Source of the DNA: a virus | Virus record (IMG/VR): IMGVR_UViG_3300031521_000223 | Location: 1-34,052 of that record | Reading direction: 5' to 3' (one strand) | Length of the DNA stretch: 34,052 nucleotides | Shown here: positions 1-5,714 of the stretch, one piece after another | How the letters are laid out: each line of letters starts with the position of its first letter | Position numbering within the stretch: the first letter of the stretch is position 1 | Notes under the pieces: generated by a model | Databases searched by the model: none | Seen by the model: only the letters and a program-made list of their open reading frames with translations | Told to the model about the DNA's origin: nothing | Program-made: the position numbers and the translations under genes

Positions 1-123
1 ACCTTGTAGGTATGCACCTTGTAGGTATGCACATCGTAGGTCTGCACCTTGTAGGTTTGCACCTCGTAGGTTTGCATCTTGTAGGTCTGCACCTTGTAGG
101 TCTGCACCTTGTAGGTATGCATC
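1..123. repeat. Left copy of 123-bp terminal direct repeat
   Basis: Positions 1-123 are identical, base for base, to 33930-34052. The match includes the irregular substitutions in the underlying 15-bp repeat units, so it is not merely two stretches of the same low-complexity repeat. A fixed overlap of this sort at the two ends of a contig normally marks a circular or terminally redundant molecule. It gives a unit length of 33,929 bp. The gene crossing the join stays in frame, which supports the closure. Confidence 0.9.
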
Positions 124-291
124 TTGTAGGTTTGCACCTCGTAGGTCTGCACCTTGTAGGTATGCATCTTGTAGGTATGCACCTCGTAGGTTTGCATCTT
201 GTAGGTCTGCACCTTGTAGGTCTGCACCTTGTAGGTATGCACCTTGTAGGTTTTCACCTCGTAGGTCTGCACCTTGTAGGTATGCACCTTG
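1..291 (-). repeat. 15-bp tandem repeat array coding pentapeptides (left part)
   Basis: About 19 units of a 15-bp repeat, read on the minus strand as GCA-TAC/GAC/AAC-CTA-CAA/CGA-GGT. Variation is confined almost entirely to codon 2 (Y, D or N) and the Q/R codon. One unit near 255 starts with GAA instead of GCA. Because the unit length is a multiple of three and lacks stops, all frames look open, which produces spurious reading frames. Confidence 0.92.
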
Positions 292-399
292 TTTAATAGC
301 TTCTAGTAGAGTCTCTCTAACTGTGTTGTTTTCTGTCTCTAGCTCAAATAATACATTATTAACAAAAAATCTACTTTTAATTTGTATTTTAATTTTCAT
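1..399 (-). CDS. Pentapeptide-repeat protein, N-terminal part (continues at 33929 on the circle)
   Basis: This is the 5' part of a gene running off the left end. Start ATG is at 399, with an AAAGGTG ribosome site; an in-frame ATG at 402 is the alternative. The first ~36 residues (MKIKIQIKSRFFVNN...) form a short leader. They are followed by tandem A(Y/D/N)L(Q/R)G pentapeptides, the A(D/N)LXX signature of right-handed quadrilateral beta-helix proteins. Frame 399 to 1 contains exactly 133 codons; after removing the terminal overlap it continues at 33929 in the same frame and ends at 33525, giving a 267-residue protein. It overlaps the end of the upstream 70-residue gene, so it is probably translated from the same early message. 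Some pentapeptide proteins mimic DNA and bind gyrase (the Qnr/MfpA group), but nothing here proves that role. Confidence 0.85.
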   Translation of the reverse strand, partial: MKIKIQIKSRFFVNNVLFELETENNTVRETLLEAIKQGAYLQGADLRGENLQGAYLQGADLQGADLQDANLRGAYLQDAYLQGADLRGANLQDAYLQGADLQGADLQDANLRGANLQGADLRCAYLQGAYLQG

Positions 400-601
400 C
401 ATTTTCACCTTTCCTATTAATAACCCAATCGTAAATTTCCGAAAAGTCGTATTGGTCACATAAAGCGTCAAGAACTTCTCTTGATTTAAAATCTGATATT
501 ACATCACCAGCAGTTACGTTGTGAATAGTTATTAATACTTGATCGCTACTATCTGCTTCTGTAGTGAACTTGTTAGTGTATAGTTGAATTGTCTTACTCA
601 T
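389..601 (-). CDS. Small acidic protein of unknown function, 70 aa
   Basis: First gene downstream of an early promoter (-35/-10 at 660-632), with a GAAAGGGATTAAATG ribosome site. The product begins MSKTIQLYTNKF and is acidic, especially its C-terminus (GENDEN). It has no membrane segment or recognisable motif. Its stop overlaps the start of the pentapeptide-repeat gene, so the two are likely translationally coupled and co-expressed early. I do not recognise the family. Confidence 0.75.
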   Translation of the reverse strand: MSKTIQLYTNKFTTEADSSDQVLITIHNVTAGDVISDFKSREVLDALCDQYDFSEIYDWVINRKGENDEN

Positions 602-631
602 TTAATCCCTTTCAGTTGATTTGATGTAGTA

Positions 632-660
632 ATAATATCATATGCTAATGGTTATTACAA
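632..660 (-). promoter_or_regulatory. Early promoter P1 with CATTAGCAT spacer box
   Basis: Read on the minus strand: TTGTAA (660-655), a 17-bp spacer TAACCATTAGCATATGA, then TATTAT (637-632). It is followed by a leader ATCAAATCAACTGAAAGG that is nearly the same in three other early promoters. The shared 9-mer CATTAGCAT lies inside the spacer, where a bound regulator would block or remodel polymerase. Confidence 0.8.
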
Positions 661-720
661 TAGGTTTTTCATATATTCTTACTATATTGTCGTTATAATC
701 ATGTGTTACTTTTGGTTTGG

Positions 721-864
721 TCATCTTAATATAATTTCCTTTTTTACTAATATCATAACTTCAGCAGTCCCGCCTGCTTTTATATTAGAGAGCATTTCTT
801 GTAATTCTTTTTCAGTAAAATCAATAGACATAGTAGTTTGTTTTAGTAGTTTATTATTACTCAT
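721..864 (-). CDS. Small protein of unknown function, 47 aa
   Basis: Short frame starting MSNNKLLKQTTMSIDFTEKE and ending ...LVKKEIILR before TGA at 721. The ATG at 864 overlaps the end of the upstream 80-residue gene (stop at 857), a compact arrangement repeated throughout this operon. The TEKELQEML segment suggests a small helix. There is no family match I can name. The coding call rests on the overlap and typical phage-operon packing. Confidence 0.6.
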   Translation of the reverse strand: MSNNKLLKQTTMSIDFTEKELQEMLSNIKAGGTAEVMILVKKEIILR

Positions 865-1099
865 ATCCAATTACCTTTTCAATGTTAGATTTATAATCAT
901 CTTGCCCTAATTTATAACAATCACAAACGCATTTACCGTCATTAAACCTACAAGCGTGATTTTTAATATCTGGTTTAGAACTATCTAAAATATCTTTTAT
1001 TTCTTTAGTAGATGAATCAACTATTTTGATCATATCAAACTGTAATGTTGCTGAGTTGTTAGCTAACAAATATAATACTTCTTTTATAGTTCTACTCAT
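857..1099 (-). CDS. Small cysteine-containing protein of unknown function, 80 aa
   Basis: The start is placed at ATG 1099, which follows AAAAGGATTTAATAAA. An upstream in-frame ATG (1168) lacks a ribosome site. The product begins MSRTIKEVLYLLANN. Its C-terminal half holds a cluster HACRFNDGKCVCDCY (C, C, C, C and H within 15 residues) that could bind zinc or an iron-sulfur centre. Unknown function; part of the early operon after promoter P2. Confidence 0.7.
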   Translation of the reverse strand: MSRTIKEVLYLLANNSATLQFDMIKIVDSSTKEIKDILDSSKPDIKNHACRFNDGKCVCDCYKLGQDDYKSNIEKVIGYE

Positions 1100-1233
1100 T
1101 TTATTAAATCCTTTTAACTCTTCCACATTTTGTACAATATGGATAATCTTTAACACTAGATAGTTCACGATAAATATAGTTATGTCTACAGGTTATATTT
1201 CGTTTGATTTTTTCCTTTATGAACAAAATAAAA

Positions 1234-1521
1234 TCACCCAGCATTTTCTAACTCCTCTTTTTGTGATTTAAGTGCATCCAAACGTAATTCACGAAGTTTA
1301 ACAACTTTCAATAAGGTACTCATGTCATTAACTAAACTTATATTGAATAAATTTTGTTCATTTATCTTCGCATCTATTTTAGCTAGTTCGAGTTCATGAG
1401 TGAATAACTCTTTAAATGCGATACAAGCTAGTTGGTAGTCTTTATCACTAGACCAATTATATGTTTTTAGTCTATCTCTTAATTCTTGCTCGGATTTAGT
1501 CTGTGGTGTCTTATCGGTCAT
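1234..1521 (-). CDS. Helical protein of unknown function, 95 aa
   Basis: Begins MTDKTPQTKSEQELRDRLKTYNW after an AGAGGTAGAGTT ribosome site, and overlaps the end of the upstream 146-residue gene by 4 bp. The rest is charged and predicted helical, ending in a heptad-like run (LRELRLDALKSQKEELENAG) that may form a coiled coil. No catalytic motif is visible. Co-transcribed with neighbours in the early unit; function unknown. Confidence 0.7.
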   Translation of the reverse strand: MTDKTPQTKSEQELRDRLKTYNWSSDKDYQLACIAFKELFTHELELAKIDAKINEQNLFNISLVNDMSTLLKVVKLRELRLDALKSQKEELENAG

Positions 1522-1958
1522 AACTCTACCTCTTTAGCTCCATCACATAATTGTTTAATATTAAGTAACACAACATCGCCATTTTTATCTAACCAAAATG
1601 TAATATCTCGATTATTTGTATACTTTTTGAATTTTTTAACAAAATGTTTAGTTGGAATTCGTGCGGCACACTCGCAATAATACTGAAAATCATCTACATA
1701 TGGGCTATAAGCGATATATGGTTCGTGTTTATTTTCATTCCACTGTGGTGTCATTGGTAGGTTCATAGTTGCTCGCTTACCGGTGGCTATTTCGTCCATA
1801 ATTCGTAGAGTCGTAGTGTTGATTGCGTCAACGATATAAGATATGTTACCAGCGTCTAATCCGTTAGCCTTACATAATTTGGTCAGTTCTCCAAAGTTGA
1901 CAATCAGACCTAAGCTACTTACGCCCATCCAATCCTGTGGATATTTAATCTTACTCAT
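1518..1958 (-). CDS. Early protein of unknown function, 146 aa
   Basis: Starts MSKIKYPQDWMGVSSLGL after GGAGAGCAAGTAATG. Mixed alpha/beta composition, including aromatic-rich EPYIAYSPYVDDFQYYCE and a basic HFVKKFKKYTNN segment. The C-terminus contains a YTNNRDITFWLDKNGDVVLL beta-rich stretch. I do not recognise the family. It sits in the middle of the P2 early operon among other orphan genes, so a host take-over or recombination-accessory role is possible but unsupported. Confidence 0.75.
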   Translation of the reverse strand: MSKIKYPQDWMGVSSLGLIVNFGELTKLCKANGLDAGNISYIVDAINTTTLRIMDEIATGKRATMNLPMTPQWNENKHEPYIAYSPYVDDFQYYCECAARIPTKHFVKKFKKYTNNRDITFWLDKNGDVVLLNIKQLCDGAKEVEL

Positions 1959-1992
1959 TACTTGCTCTCCTTTGTTTGTGAGTTAATCATAA

Positions 1993-2295
1993 CTACCCCT
2001 TTTTAGAACTGTCTTTTAATTGGTTGATATATTTATTAAGTTCATCTTGTAAATAAATGCACTCGAACTCGTATAAATCACCTTGGTCGTAATAATGGTC
2101 ATCTATAATATTTTCTAACTTACTAATAATTGCTTCTTGGACTGAGGTTTGGATAAGGGTTATAATTTGTTGTGCTTTTTTAGTACCAATTCCACCAGGT
2201 AAGTCATATTGTAATTCTTCTGGGAATACATTAAATATTTTACATATTTTACTTAATAACTCACTGTCTTGTTTATCAATGATTATATTATCCAT
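1993..2295 (-). CDS. Acidic early protein of unknown function, 100 aa
   Basis: Start taken as ATG 2295 (MDNIIIDKQDSELL) after GGGATTAATT rather than the upstream TTG. The sequence contains an FNVFPEELQYDLPGGIGTKKAQQII segment reminiscent of a small helical DNA-binding or helix-hairpin-helix turn (LPGGIGTKKAQ), followed by an acidic helical C-terminal half. The GIGxKKA pattern is only suggestive. It abuts the upstream 59-residue gene. Confidence 0.7.
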   Translation of the reverse strand: MDNIIIDKQDSELLSKICKIFNVFPEELQYDLPGGIGTKKAQQIITLIQTSVQEAIISKLENIIDDHYYDQGDLYEFECIYLQDELNKYINQLKDSSKKG

Positions 2296-2297
2296 AA

Positions 2298-2477
2298 TTA
2301 ATCCCAATCTACTAACATACCTTTATCACAAGCAATTGATTTTAATTCTTTAATATTAAGTTCTTCAAAATGTTTACTTTCAAAATCTTCAAAATCATGA
2401 TTTAACTTTCCATATATCCATGCAAGATAAATTAATTTATTTGTTTTATCATTTTCATCATTATTTTTATCAGGCAT
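2298..2477 (-). CDS. Small acidic protein of unknown function, 59 aa
   Basis: ATG 2477 overlaps the stop of the upstream gene in a TAATG junction and follows AAAGGTAAAATATA. Reads MPDKNNDENDKTNKLIYLAW... and ends ...CDKGMLVDWD with TAA at 2298. The 5' end is rich in D and N; the rest is helical. The stop is two bases from the next start. Function unknown; coding status is supported by the overlap and ribosome site. Confidence 0.7.
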   Translation of the reverse strand: MPDKNNDENDKTNKLIYLAWIYGKLNHDFEDFESKHFEELNIKELKSIACDKGMLVDWD

Positions 2478-2686
2478 TATATTTTACCTTTCTTAGATTG
2501 ATTAGAGATAAGTTGACTAGTATAGGCATCAATTGCTTCAAGTTGAAATTTAAATGCTCCACATATTTCAGTAGTGCAAAAACAACCTTTTTTAAGATGT
2601 TTACTTTCGTGCATTTTTTGAAGTGCAAGATATATTCTATCTTCTAGTTGTTCTCGTAATTCTTTATCATCTAATTGGTTATTCAT
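2477..2686 (-). CDS. Small protein of unknown function, 69 aa
   Basis: First gene after promoter P2 (GAAAGGATTAAATT before ATG 2686). The product starts MNNQLDDKELREQLEDRIYL, is helical, and contains a cysteine trio GCFCTTEICGAF. It ends ...SKKGKI in a TAATG overlap with the next gene. A CxC...C pattern could bind metal, but there are too few ligands to argue for a zinc finger. Function unknown. Confidence 0.75.
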   Translation of the reverse strand: MNNQLDDKELREQLEDRIYLALQKMHESKHLKKGCFCTTEICGAFKFQLEAIDAYTSQLISNQSKKGKI

Positions 2687-2715
2687 AATTTAATCCTTTC
2701 ATTGATTATATCTTT

Positions 2716-2744
2716 AGTATACGCTATGCTAATGCTTTTTGCAA
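2716..2744 (-). promoter_or_regulatory. Early promoter P2 with CATTAGCAT spacer box
   Basis: Minus strand: TTGCAA (2744-2739), 17-bp spacer AAAGCATTAGCATAGCG, TATACT (2721-2716), then leader AATCAATGAAAGGATT. It shares the 9-mer and geometry of P1 and P4. A terminator hairpin lies immediately upstream (2750-2778), insulating it from the previous unit. Confidence 0.82.
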
Positions 2745-2749
2745 TAAGA

Positions 2750-2778
2750 AAATAGACTACCTCGCTGATAGTCTATTT
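2750..2778 (-). terminator. Rho-independent terminator between early units
   Basis: Stem AAATAGACTA / TAGTCTATTT with a 9-base loop; read on the minus strand it is followed by TTTTCTT. It lies just after the stop of the 47-residue gene at 2784 and before promoter P2, separating the two early transcription units. It may work in both directions. Confidence 0.75.
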
Positions 2779-2783
2779 ATGTT

Positions 2784-2927
2784 TTATGATCTGATAAACT
2801 TGCGCCACAACTCAAATCTATTTATCCATGATTTATGTTGTATCGAAAATTGTGACCAGTCTAATTGCCAATCATTTAGTAAGTTTGTTGGTTCTAAATT
2901 TTCTTCGTATAAATTATAAATTGTCAT
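2784..2927 (-). CDS. Small tryptophan-rich protein of unknown function, 47 aa
   Basis: Starts MTIYNLYEENLEPTNLLNDW and ends ...NRFELWRKFIRS at TAA 2784. ATG 2927 overlaps the lysozyme-domain stop (ATGA) and has GAAAGG upstream. It contains four tryptophans and has a basic amphipathic C-terminus (SWINRFELWRKFIRS), which could associate with a membrane. Its place after a membrane peptide and a muramidase-like domain hints at a cell-envelope role, but this is inference. Confidence 0.65.
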   Translation of the reverse strand: MTIYNLYEENLEPTNLLNDWQLDWSQFSIQHKSWINRFELWRKFIRS

Positions 2928-3226
2928 AAAAACCTTTCATATCGTCCATTATTATAAGCGCTCCAAGCTTTCCAGCCACTAGATAAATATATTTTATAAG
3001 CTGCTTCCATATTTAATTCTGGGTTAAATCTATCATCTAAACTTATAAGATCAGAATGTATAGAATTTATCTGCATAAGACCAGCGTCATTCGTTCCGTT
3101 ATAGTTTTCACCATAGGCGTTTGAGTTTCCGCTGCTTTCTGCTAAACATACTGCCCTCGCTGTTGCAGTATCCCAGTCATAATTATAAACTAAGTCGCAT
3201 CCTTGTTTTGGTACGTTCTGTGTCAC
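2924..3226 (-). CDS. Lytic transglycosylase / lysozyme-like (SLT) domain protein
   Basis: The frame holds a compact goose-lysozyme/SLT fold. AVCLAESSGN carries the likely catalytic glutamate (about residue 30 from the GTG). GLMQINSIH matches the conserved substrate-cleft motif, and AYKIYLSSGWKAWSAYNNGRY the C-terminal helix and W-AY motif. It would cleave peptidoglycan glycan strands. The only standard start is GTG 3226, which has no clear ribosome site and lies directly before the domain. The frame stays open upstream to about 3307, overlapping the end of the membrane peptide gene in the -1 frame. A membrane-anchored product made by frameshifting is therefore possible. It lies in an early operon, not in the lysis cluster. 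Confidence 0.72.
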   Translation of the reverse strand: MTQNVPKQGCDLVYNYDWDTATARAVCLAESSGNSNAYGENYNGTNDAGLMQINSIHSDLISLDDRFNPELNMEAAYKIYLSSGWKAWSAYNNGRYERFL

Positions 3227-3294
3227 TTCTATTGTTAAAGGTGTGTTATTTACCGTCTCGGCTGGTTTAATTGCTACAGACGGCTTGTAGCGTG

Positions 3295-3489
3295 TTATTT
3301 TAACTGTTTAATAAGTAAACTTGCAGCTGATTCAATTCGGCACTGATCAGAACTTCGCATAAACCAGCCAGTAATTAATCCTGCTGCAAAAACTACACAT
3401 ACTATAAATAGTACGCTTAAAAAATTCTTTGTATGATCTAGTGTAAATAGTACAAATTTTTTTTCTGTTGTTTCGATTTCTTTACTCAT
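3295..3489 (-). CDS. Single-pass membrane peptide, 64 aa
   Basis: Begins MSKEIETTEKKFVLFTLDHT, then has one hydrophobic helix at about residues 22-43 (NFLSVLFIVCVVFAAGLITGW) and a short C-terminal tail. An AAAGGAAAAATAAC site precedes ATG 3489. The lysozyme-like domain follows in the -1 frame, with its open frame overlapping this stop. The tail reads ...LLIKQLK-stop on CAG TTA AAA TAA, an A-rich site where slippage would fuse the anchor to the enzyme. Alone it could be a small anchor or superinfection-exclusion peptide. Confidence 0.72.
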   Translation of the reverse strand: MSKEIETTEKKFVLFTLDHTKNFLSVLFIVCVVFAAGLITGWFMRSSDQCRIESAASLLIKQLK

Positions 3490-3534
3490 TTTGTTATTTT
3501 TCCTTTGCCCTAAGGCTTTAGTTAGTTTTTTTTG

Positions 3535-3943
3535 TTTTAATTAAGCGTATGGTGCTAGTAGCAAAATCCATCCCCCAACGCACGTCCGAGCCAACCGTGG
3601 GGGTTTTTTAAGTCACTGTCCTTTAGTGGGGCTGTCAATTCAGCTACTTTCGTCTAAGGCTGTCTATGAAAGTCACAGGCTCGCCGTTATTCTTCATTTA
3701 CTACCAGCACTACTACGCTTAATTCTTAATATTTACTTAGTTACCTGCGAGAGCCTACTTGAGTTATTTTGAATTGATTGGATTACACAATCTACTAACT
3801 TGTATTGACTCTTGTAGGTAACTAAGTTTTTAAGATAAACTTGACGGTGTCGCTCTCGTGGATTGTTTCTATTGCTCACGACGCAATGTTACTGCTTAAC
3901 CATCTTAGTTGTTTATCTTTGCAAATCCTTTCTGTTGATTTGA
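3535..3943 (-). ncRNA. Structured non-coding RNA 1 (~400 nt), paralogue of the 31050-31650 RNA
   Basis: This gene-free, locally less AT-rich stretch starts ~8 bases after an early promoter with a consensus TTGACA -35. Long pairings include ACTTAGTTACCT (3735-3746) with AGGTAACTAAGT (3816-3827), extended by AGAGTC/GGCTCT after a 3-base internal loop, with a GATTG/CAATC hairpin inside. A closing stem pairs 3697-3724 with 3539-3566 (AATTAAGCGTA... against TACGCTTAATT). A C5/G5 helix lies near 3586-3613. The same order, a long stem A then the AATTAAGCGTAGTAGTGC stem B, recurs in the second RNA with compensatory changes. No reading frame of substance exists on this strand. Boundaries are approximate. 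Confidence 0.72.
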
Positions 3944-3950
3944 TATTCTT

Positions 3951-3979
3951 ATAGTACTCTAAGCATTAGCATATGTCAA
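3951..3979 (-). promoter_or_regulatory. Early promoter P3 with inverted CATTAGCAT box, driving RNA 1
   Basis: Minus strand: TTGACA (3979-3974), 17-bp spacer TATGCTAATGCTTAGAG, TACTAT (3956-3951). The spacer contains ATGCTAATG, the exact reverse complement of the 9-mer found in P1, P2 and P4. The leader AATCAACAGAAAGGATTT resembles the other early leaders, but here no gene start follows it; the structured RNA does. Confidence 0.82.
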
Positions 3980-3992
3980 TAGTTTAGTAATA

Positions 3993-4475
3993 TTATCTAT
4001 TAAAATTATGATAACTTTTTTGTTTAACCACTGTTAATGTATCAATAGAACTTTCTTGATTTATCTTTGCTTCTAACATTTTCCACTTCATTTTCCAAAC
4101 ATCAGTTTCATAACCCTTGGCTTCATAATATTCTAAATGACCGTCATTATGAGTTATAACAAAGTCAATAAAATAGTTAGTTATATGTTTACCATATGCT
4201 TGTAAATCAATCTTTACCTGTTTTTGTACGTCTTTTATATCACCACACTTTAATCTTAAATCTAGATCTTGTGCAACTTGACTTTCAAATTTACTATCAT
4301 AGTTGTATCCATTATATACACTTTTTTTAGCACCATATTTATTAAACGTCTTACCTATGACATGATCGCAATTAGTACAGGTTAAAGTACCACCTTTTAA
4401 CATCAGTCTTTTAGAATGACATTCGGGACATTCAGCTGACTTCATAGGGTCATTATTATTTATTTGTCTATACAT
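3993..4475 (-). CDS. DUF1064-like nuclease with N-terminal zinc ribbon, 160 aa
   Basis: Residues ~15-40 form a zinc ribbon (CPECHSKR...CTNCDHV; CxxC and CxxC). The following KYGAKKSVYNGYNYDSKFES, QKQVKIDLQAYGKHITNYFIDFV and YYEAKGYETDVWKMKW segments match the predicted nucleases of the DUF1064 family. Likely active-site residues are the E in DSKFES, the D in NYFIDF and the E/K in YYEAKG, a PD-(D/E)xK arrangement. A Holliday-junction resolvase-like or endonuclease role fits the preceding ERF, exonuclease and SSB-like genes. Last gene of the recombination operon; its ATG overlaps the previous stop (TAATG). Confidence 0.8.
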   Translation of the reverse strand: MYRQINNNDPMKSAECPECHSKRLMLKGGTLTCTNCDHVIGKTFNKYGAKKSVYNGYNYDSKFESQVAQDLDLRLKCGDIKDVQKQVKIDLQAYGKHITNYFIDFVITHNDGHLEYYEAKGYETDVWKMKWKMLEAKINQESSIDTLTVVKQKSYHNFNR

Positions 4476-4564
4476 TACATAATATCATCAATAATTTTAT
4501 TTAATTCATCATCTTCTTGCTGGTCTGTATCACAAAGTTTATAACTCATTTTTATTAACTCCAT
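4475..4564 (-). CDS. Possible 29-aa acidic peptide
   Basis: Frame MELIKMSYKLCDTDQQEDDE..., ending DDIM with TAA overlapping the nuclease start as TAATG. A GAAAG-like site lies upstream. It is very short and acidic, so coding status depends mainly on the junction pattern shared with neighbouring genes. A shorter start at the internal ATG (MSYKLCD) is equally possible. Confidence 0.4.
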   Translation of the reverse strand: MELIKMSYKLCDTDQQEDDELNKIIDDIM

Positions 4565-4568
4565 ACTT

Positions 4569-4628
4569 TCACTGGTAAAACCAGTTTATAATATTGTACT
4601 CATCTAATTCTAGTTCTGGATCAGTCAT
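4569..4628 (-). CDS. Possible 19-aa peptide
   Basis: Frame MTDPELELDEYNIINWFYQ ending at TGA 4569, starting one base after the SSB-like stop. It is too short to judge by composition. It fills the only gap between the SSB-like gene and the 29-residue frame and could serve for translational coupling. Reported with low confidence. Confidence 0.3.
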   Translation of the reverse strand: MTDPELELDEYNIINWFYQ

Positions 4629-4629
4629 A

Positions 4630-4950
4630 TTAAAAAGGTATAGCACTTAAGTCTATTTGTTTATTCATATCATCATCTGTTGGTAATTTATCATTAAATT
4701 CCATATCCATAACTGTTTTTATCGGTAATAATGCACTATTTTCTTGTTTTTCTCTAGGATTAACATAAATACGACCGTCCCAGTTGTTATTTATTGGTAG
4801 AGTTTCGAGTTGCAAATACATATTTGAAAAATGTTCAGTAGCAAATAAAGTTCCAATAGTCATATATCTATTTTTCTTTTTACCATCTTTTTCATATTCA
4901 CCAGTTTTTACTCTTAAATCAGCATATGGTTTTGGATAATTTTCACTCAT
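4630..4950 (-). CDS. Putative single-stranded-DNA-binding (SSB-like) protein, 106 aa
   Basis: The sequence is beta-rich (ADLRVKTGEYEKDGKKKNRY, IGTLFATEHFSNMYLQLETL, WDGRIYVNPREKQ), consistent with a small OB-fold. It ends in DLSAIPF after an acidic stretch (LPTDDDMNKQIDLS). That resembles the D/E-rich -IPF tail that SSB proteins use to bind partner enzymes. Position directly after a YqaJ exonuclease and ERF protein in the same operon supports a recombination role. It is shorter than typical bacterial SSB (about 170 aa). The fold assignment is by pattern only. Confidence 0.6.
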   Translation of the reverse strand: MSENYPKPYADLRVKTGEYEKDGKKKNRYMTIGTLFATEHFSNMYLQLETLPINNNWDGRIYVNPREKQENSALLPIKTVMDMEFNDKLPTDDDMNKQIDLSAIPF

Positions 4951-5714
4951 TAAAATGCTAACTCCACTGCTAATTCATTTACTTGTATCAATATTGCGTC
5001 TTCAAATGCTCTTAATTCTTTAATATCTTCGGTGATATCTTCACGTTTAATATTAAACTGTAAATAAGGTAACGCTGGCATAACATCGGTATACATTACA
5101 AAATGTAATTCTTCAAGTTTTTCGTTTACAATAAAATATTTGACAATTTGTTCGTGATATTCAGTTGGATAATGTTTTTCATCATAAGCCCTAATCATTC
5201 GGTGGCTATCTAAACATTTAACCTCAACAGCTTCTTTGTCAAAATCTATTGTTGCATCTGGACTTAAAATACTATCTTTATTATCGTCTCGTTCCCATAC
5301 TACACTTGTCCCAATAACTACTTTACCAGTACGTTTAGTAAACTCTTTGATTGCTTCTGGCTCTAGTAAGTGACCACGAGTCATCATGCTAAACTTTTGA
5401 CCGTCCAACTGATCTTCGTAATCATTAGGTGTAATAGGTCGTGCAATACGTTCAGCAACTAATTTATAAAAAGCGTCTTTTTTATCACCTTGAGCCTTAA
5501 TATTACCAATATCTTCTGACGTTAGCATCTCAATTACTAATGCAGCGCTAAGTTTTGGATTTACTTCAACGTTTTTACTCATTAAATAACTAATTGCAGT
5601 TTCTTTAGTGATAGTTCGTGCTGGATATAGATCATGCAACCCACTTCCACCAGATTTACCTTTACGAAATTCTAACCATTCCTCAGTATTTTGCTCAATA
5701 TTTATAATTTTCAT
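4950..5714 (-). CDS. YqaJ-type viral recombinase exonuclease, 254 aa
   Basis: The N-terminus EQNTEEWLEFRKGKSGGSGLHDL is the typical YqaJ opening (xxWxxxRxGxxxxS). The lambda-exonuclease-type active site is visible: E118/E120 in GHLLEPEA, D153 in SPDATID, then E164 and K166 in AVEVKCLD, with Q189 in YHEQIVKY. It would resect double-stranded ends 5' to 3' and hand the single strand to the annealing protein encoded upstream. ATG 5714 overlaps the ERF stop and the gene ends at the SSB-like start, giving the compact ERF-exonuclease-SSB module. Length is normal for the family. Confidence 0.9.
   Translation of the reverse strand: MKIINIEQNTEEWLEFRKGKSGGSGLHDLYPARTITKETAISYLMSKNVEVNPKLSAALVIEMLTSEDIGNIKAQGDKKDAFYKLVAERIARPITPNDYEDQLDGQKFSMMTRGHLLEPEAIKEFTKRTGKVVIGTSVVWERDDNKDSILSPDATIDFDKEAVEVKCLDSHRMIRAYDEKHYPTEYHEQIVKYFIVNEKLEELHFVMYTDVMPALPYLQFNIKREDITEDIKELRAFEDAILIQVNELAVELAF

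Noticed and set aside
1-291. CRISPR array
   Set aside because: Units are contiguous 15-mers without spacers and translate to pentapeptides.
12-296. Plus-strand frame of MHLVG-type repeats and minus-strand MHTYKV-type frame over the 15-bp array
   Set aside because: The 15-bp unit has no stop in several frames; only the minus frame that reads AYLQG/ADLRG joins a leader with a ribosome site and a known C-terminal domain.
3535-3943. tRNA or tRNA-like genes in the gene-free regions
   Set aside because: I see no TTCGA-type T-arm with matching acceptor stem in either structured region.
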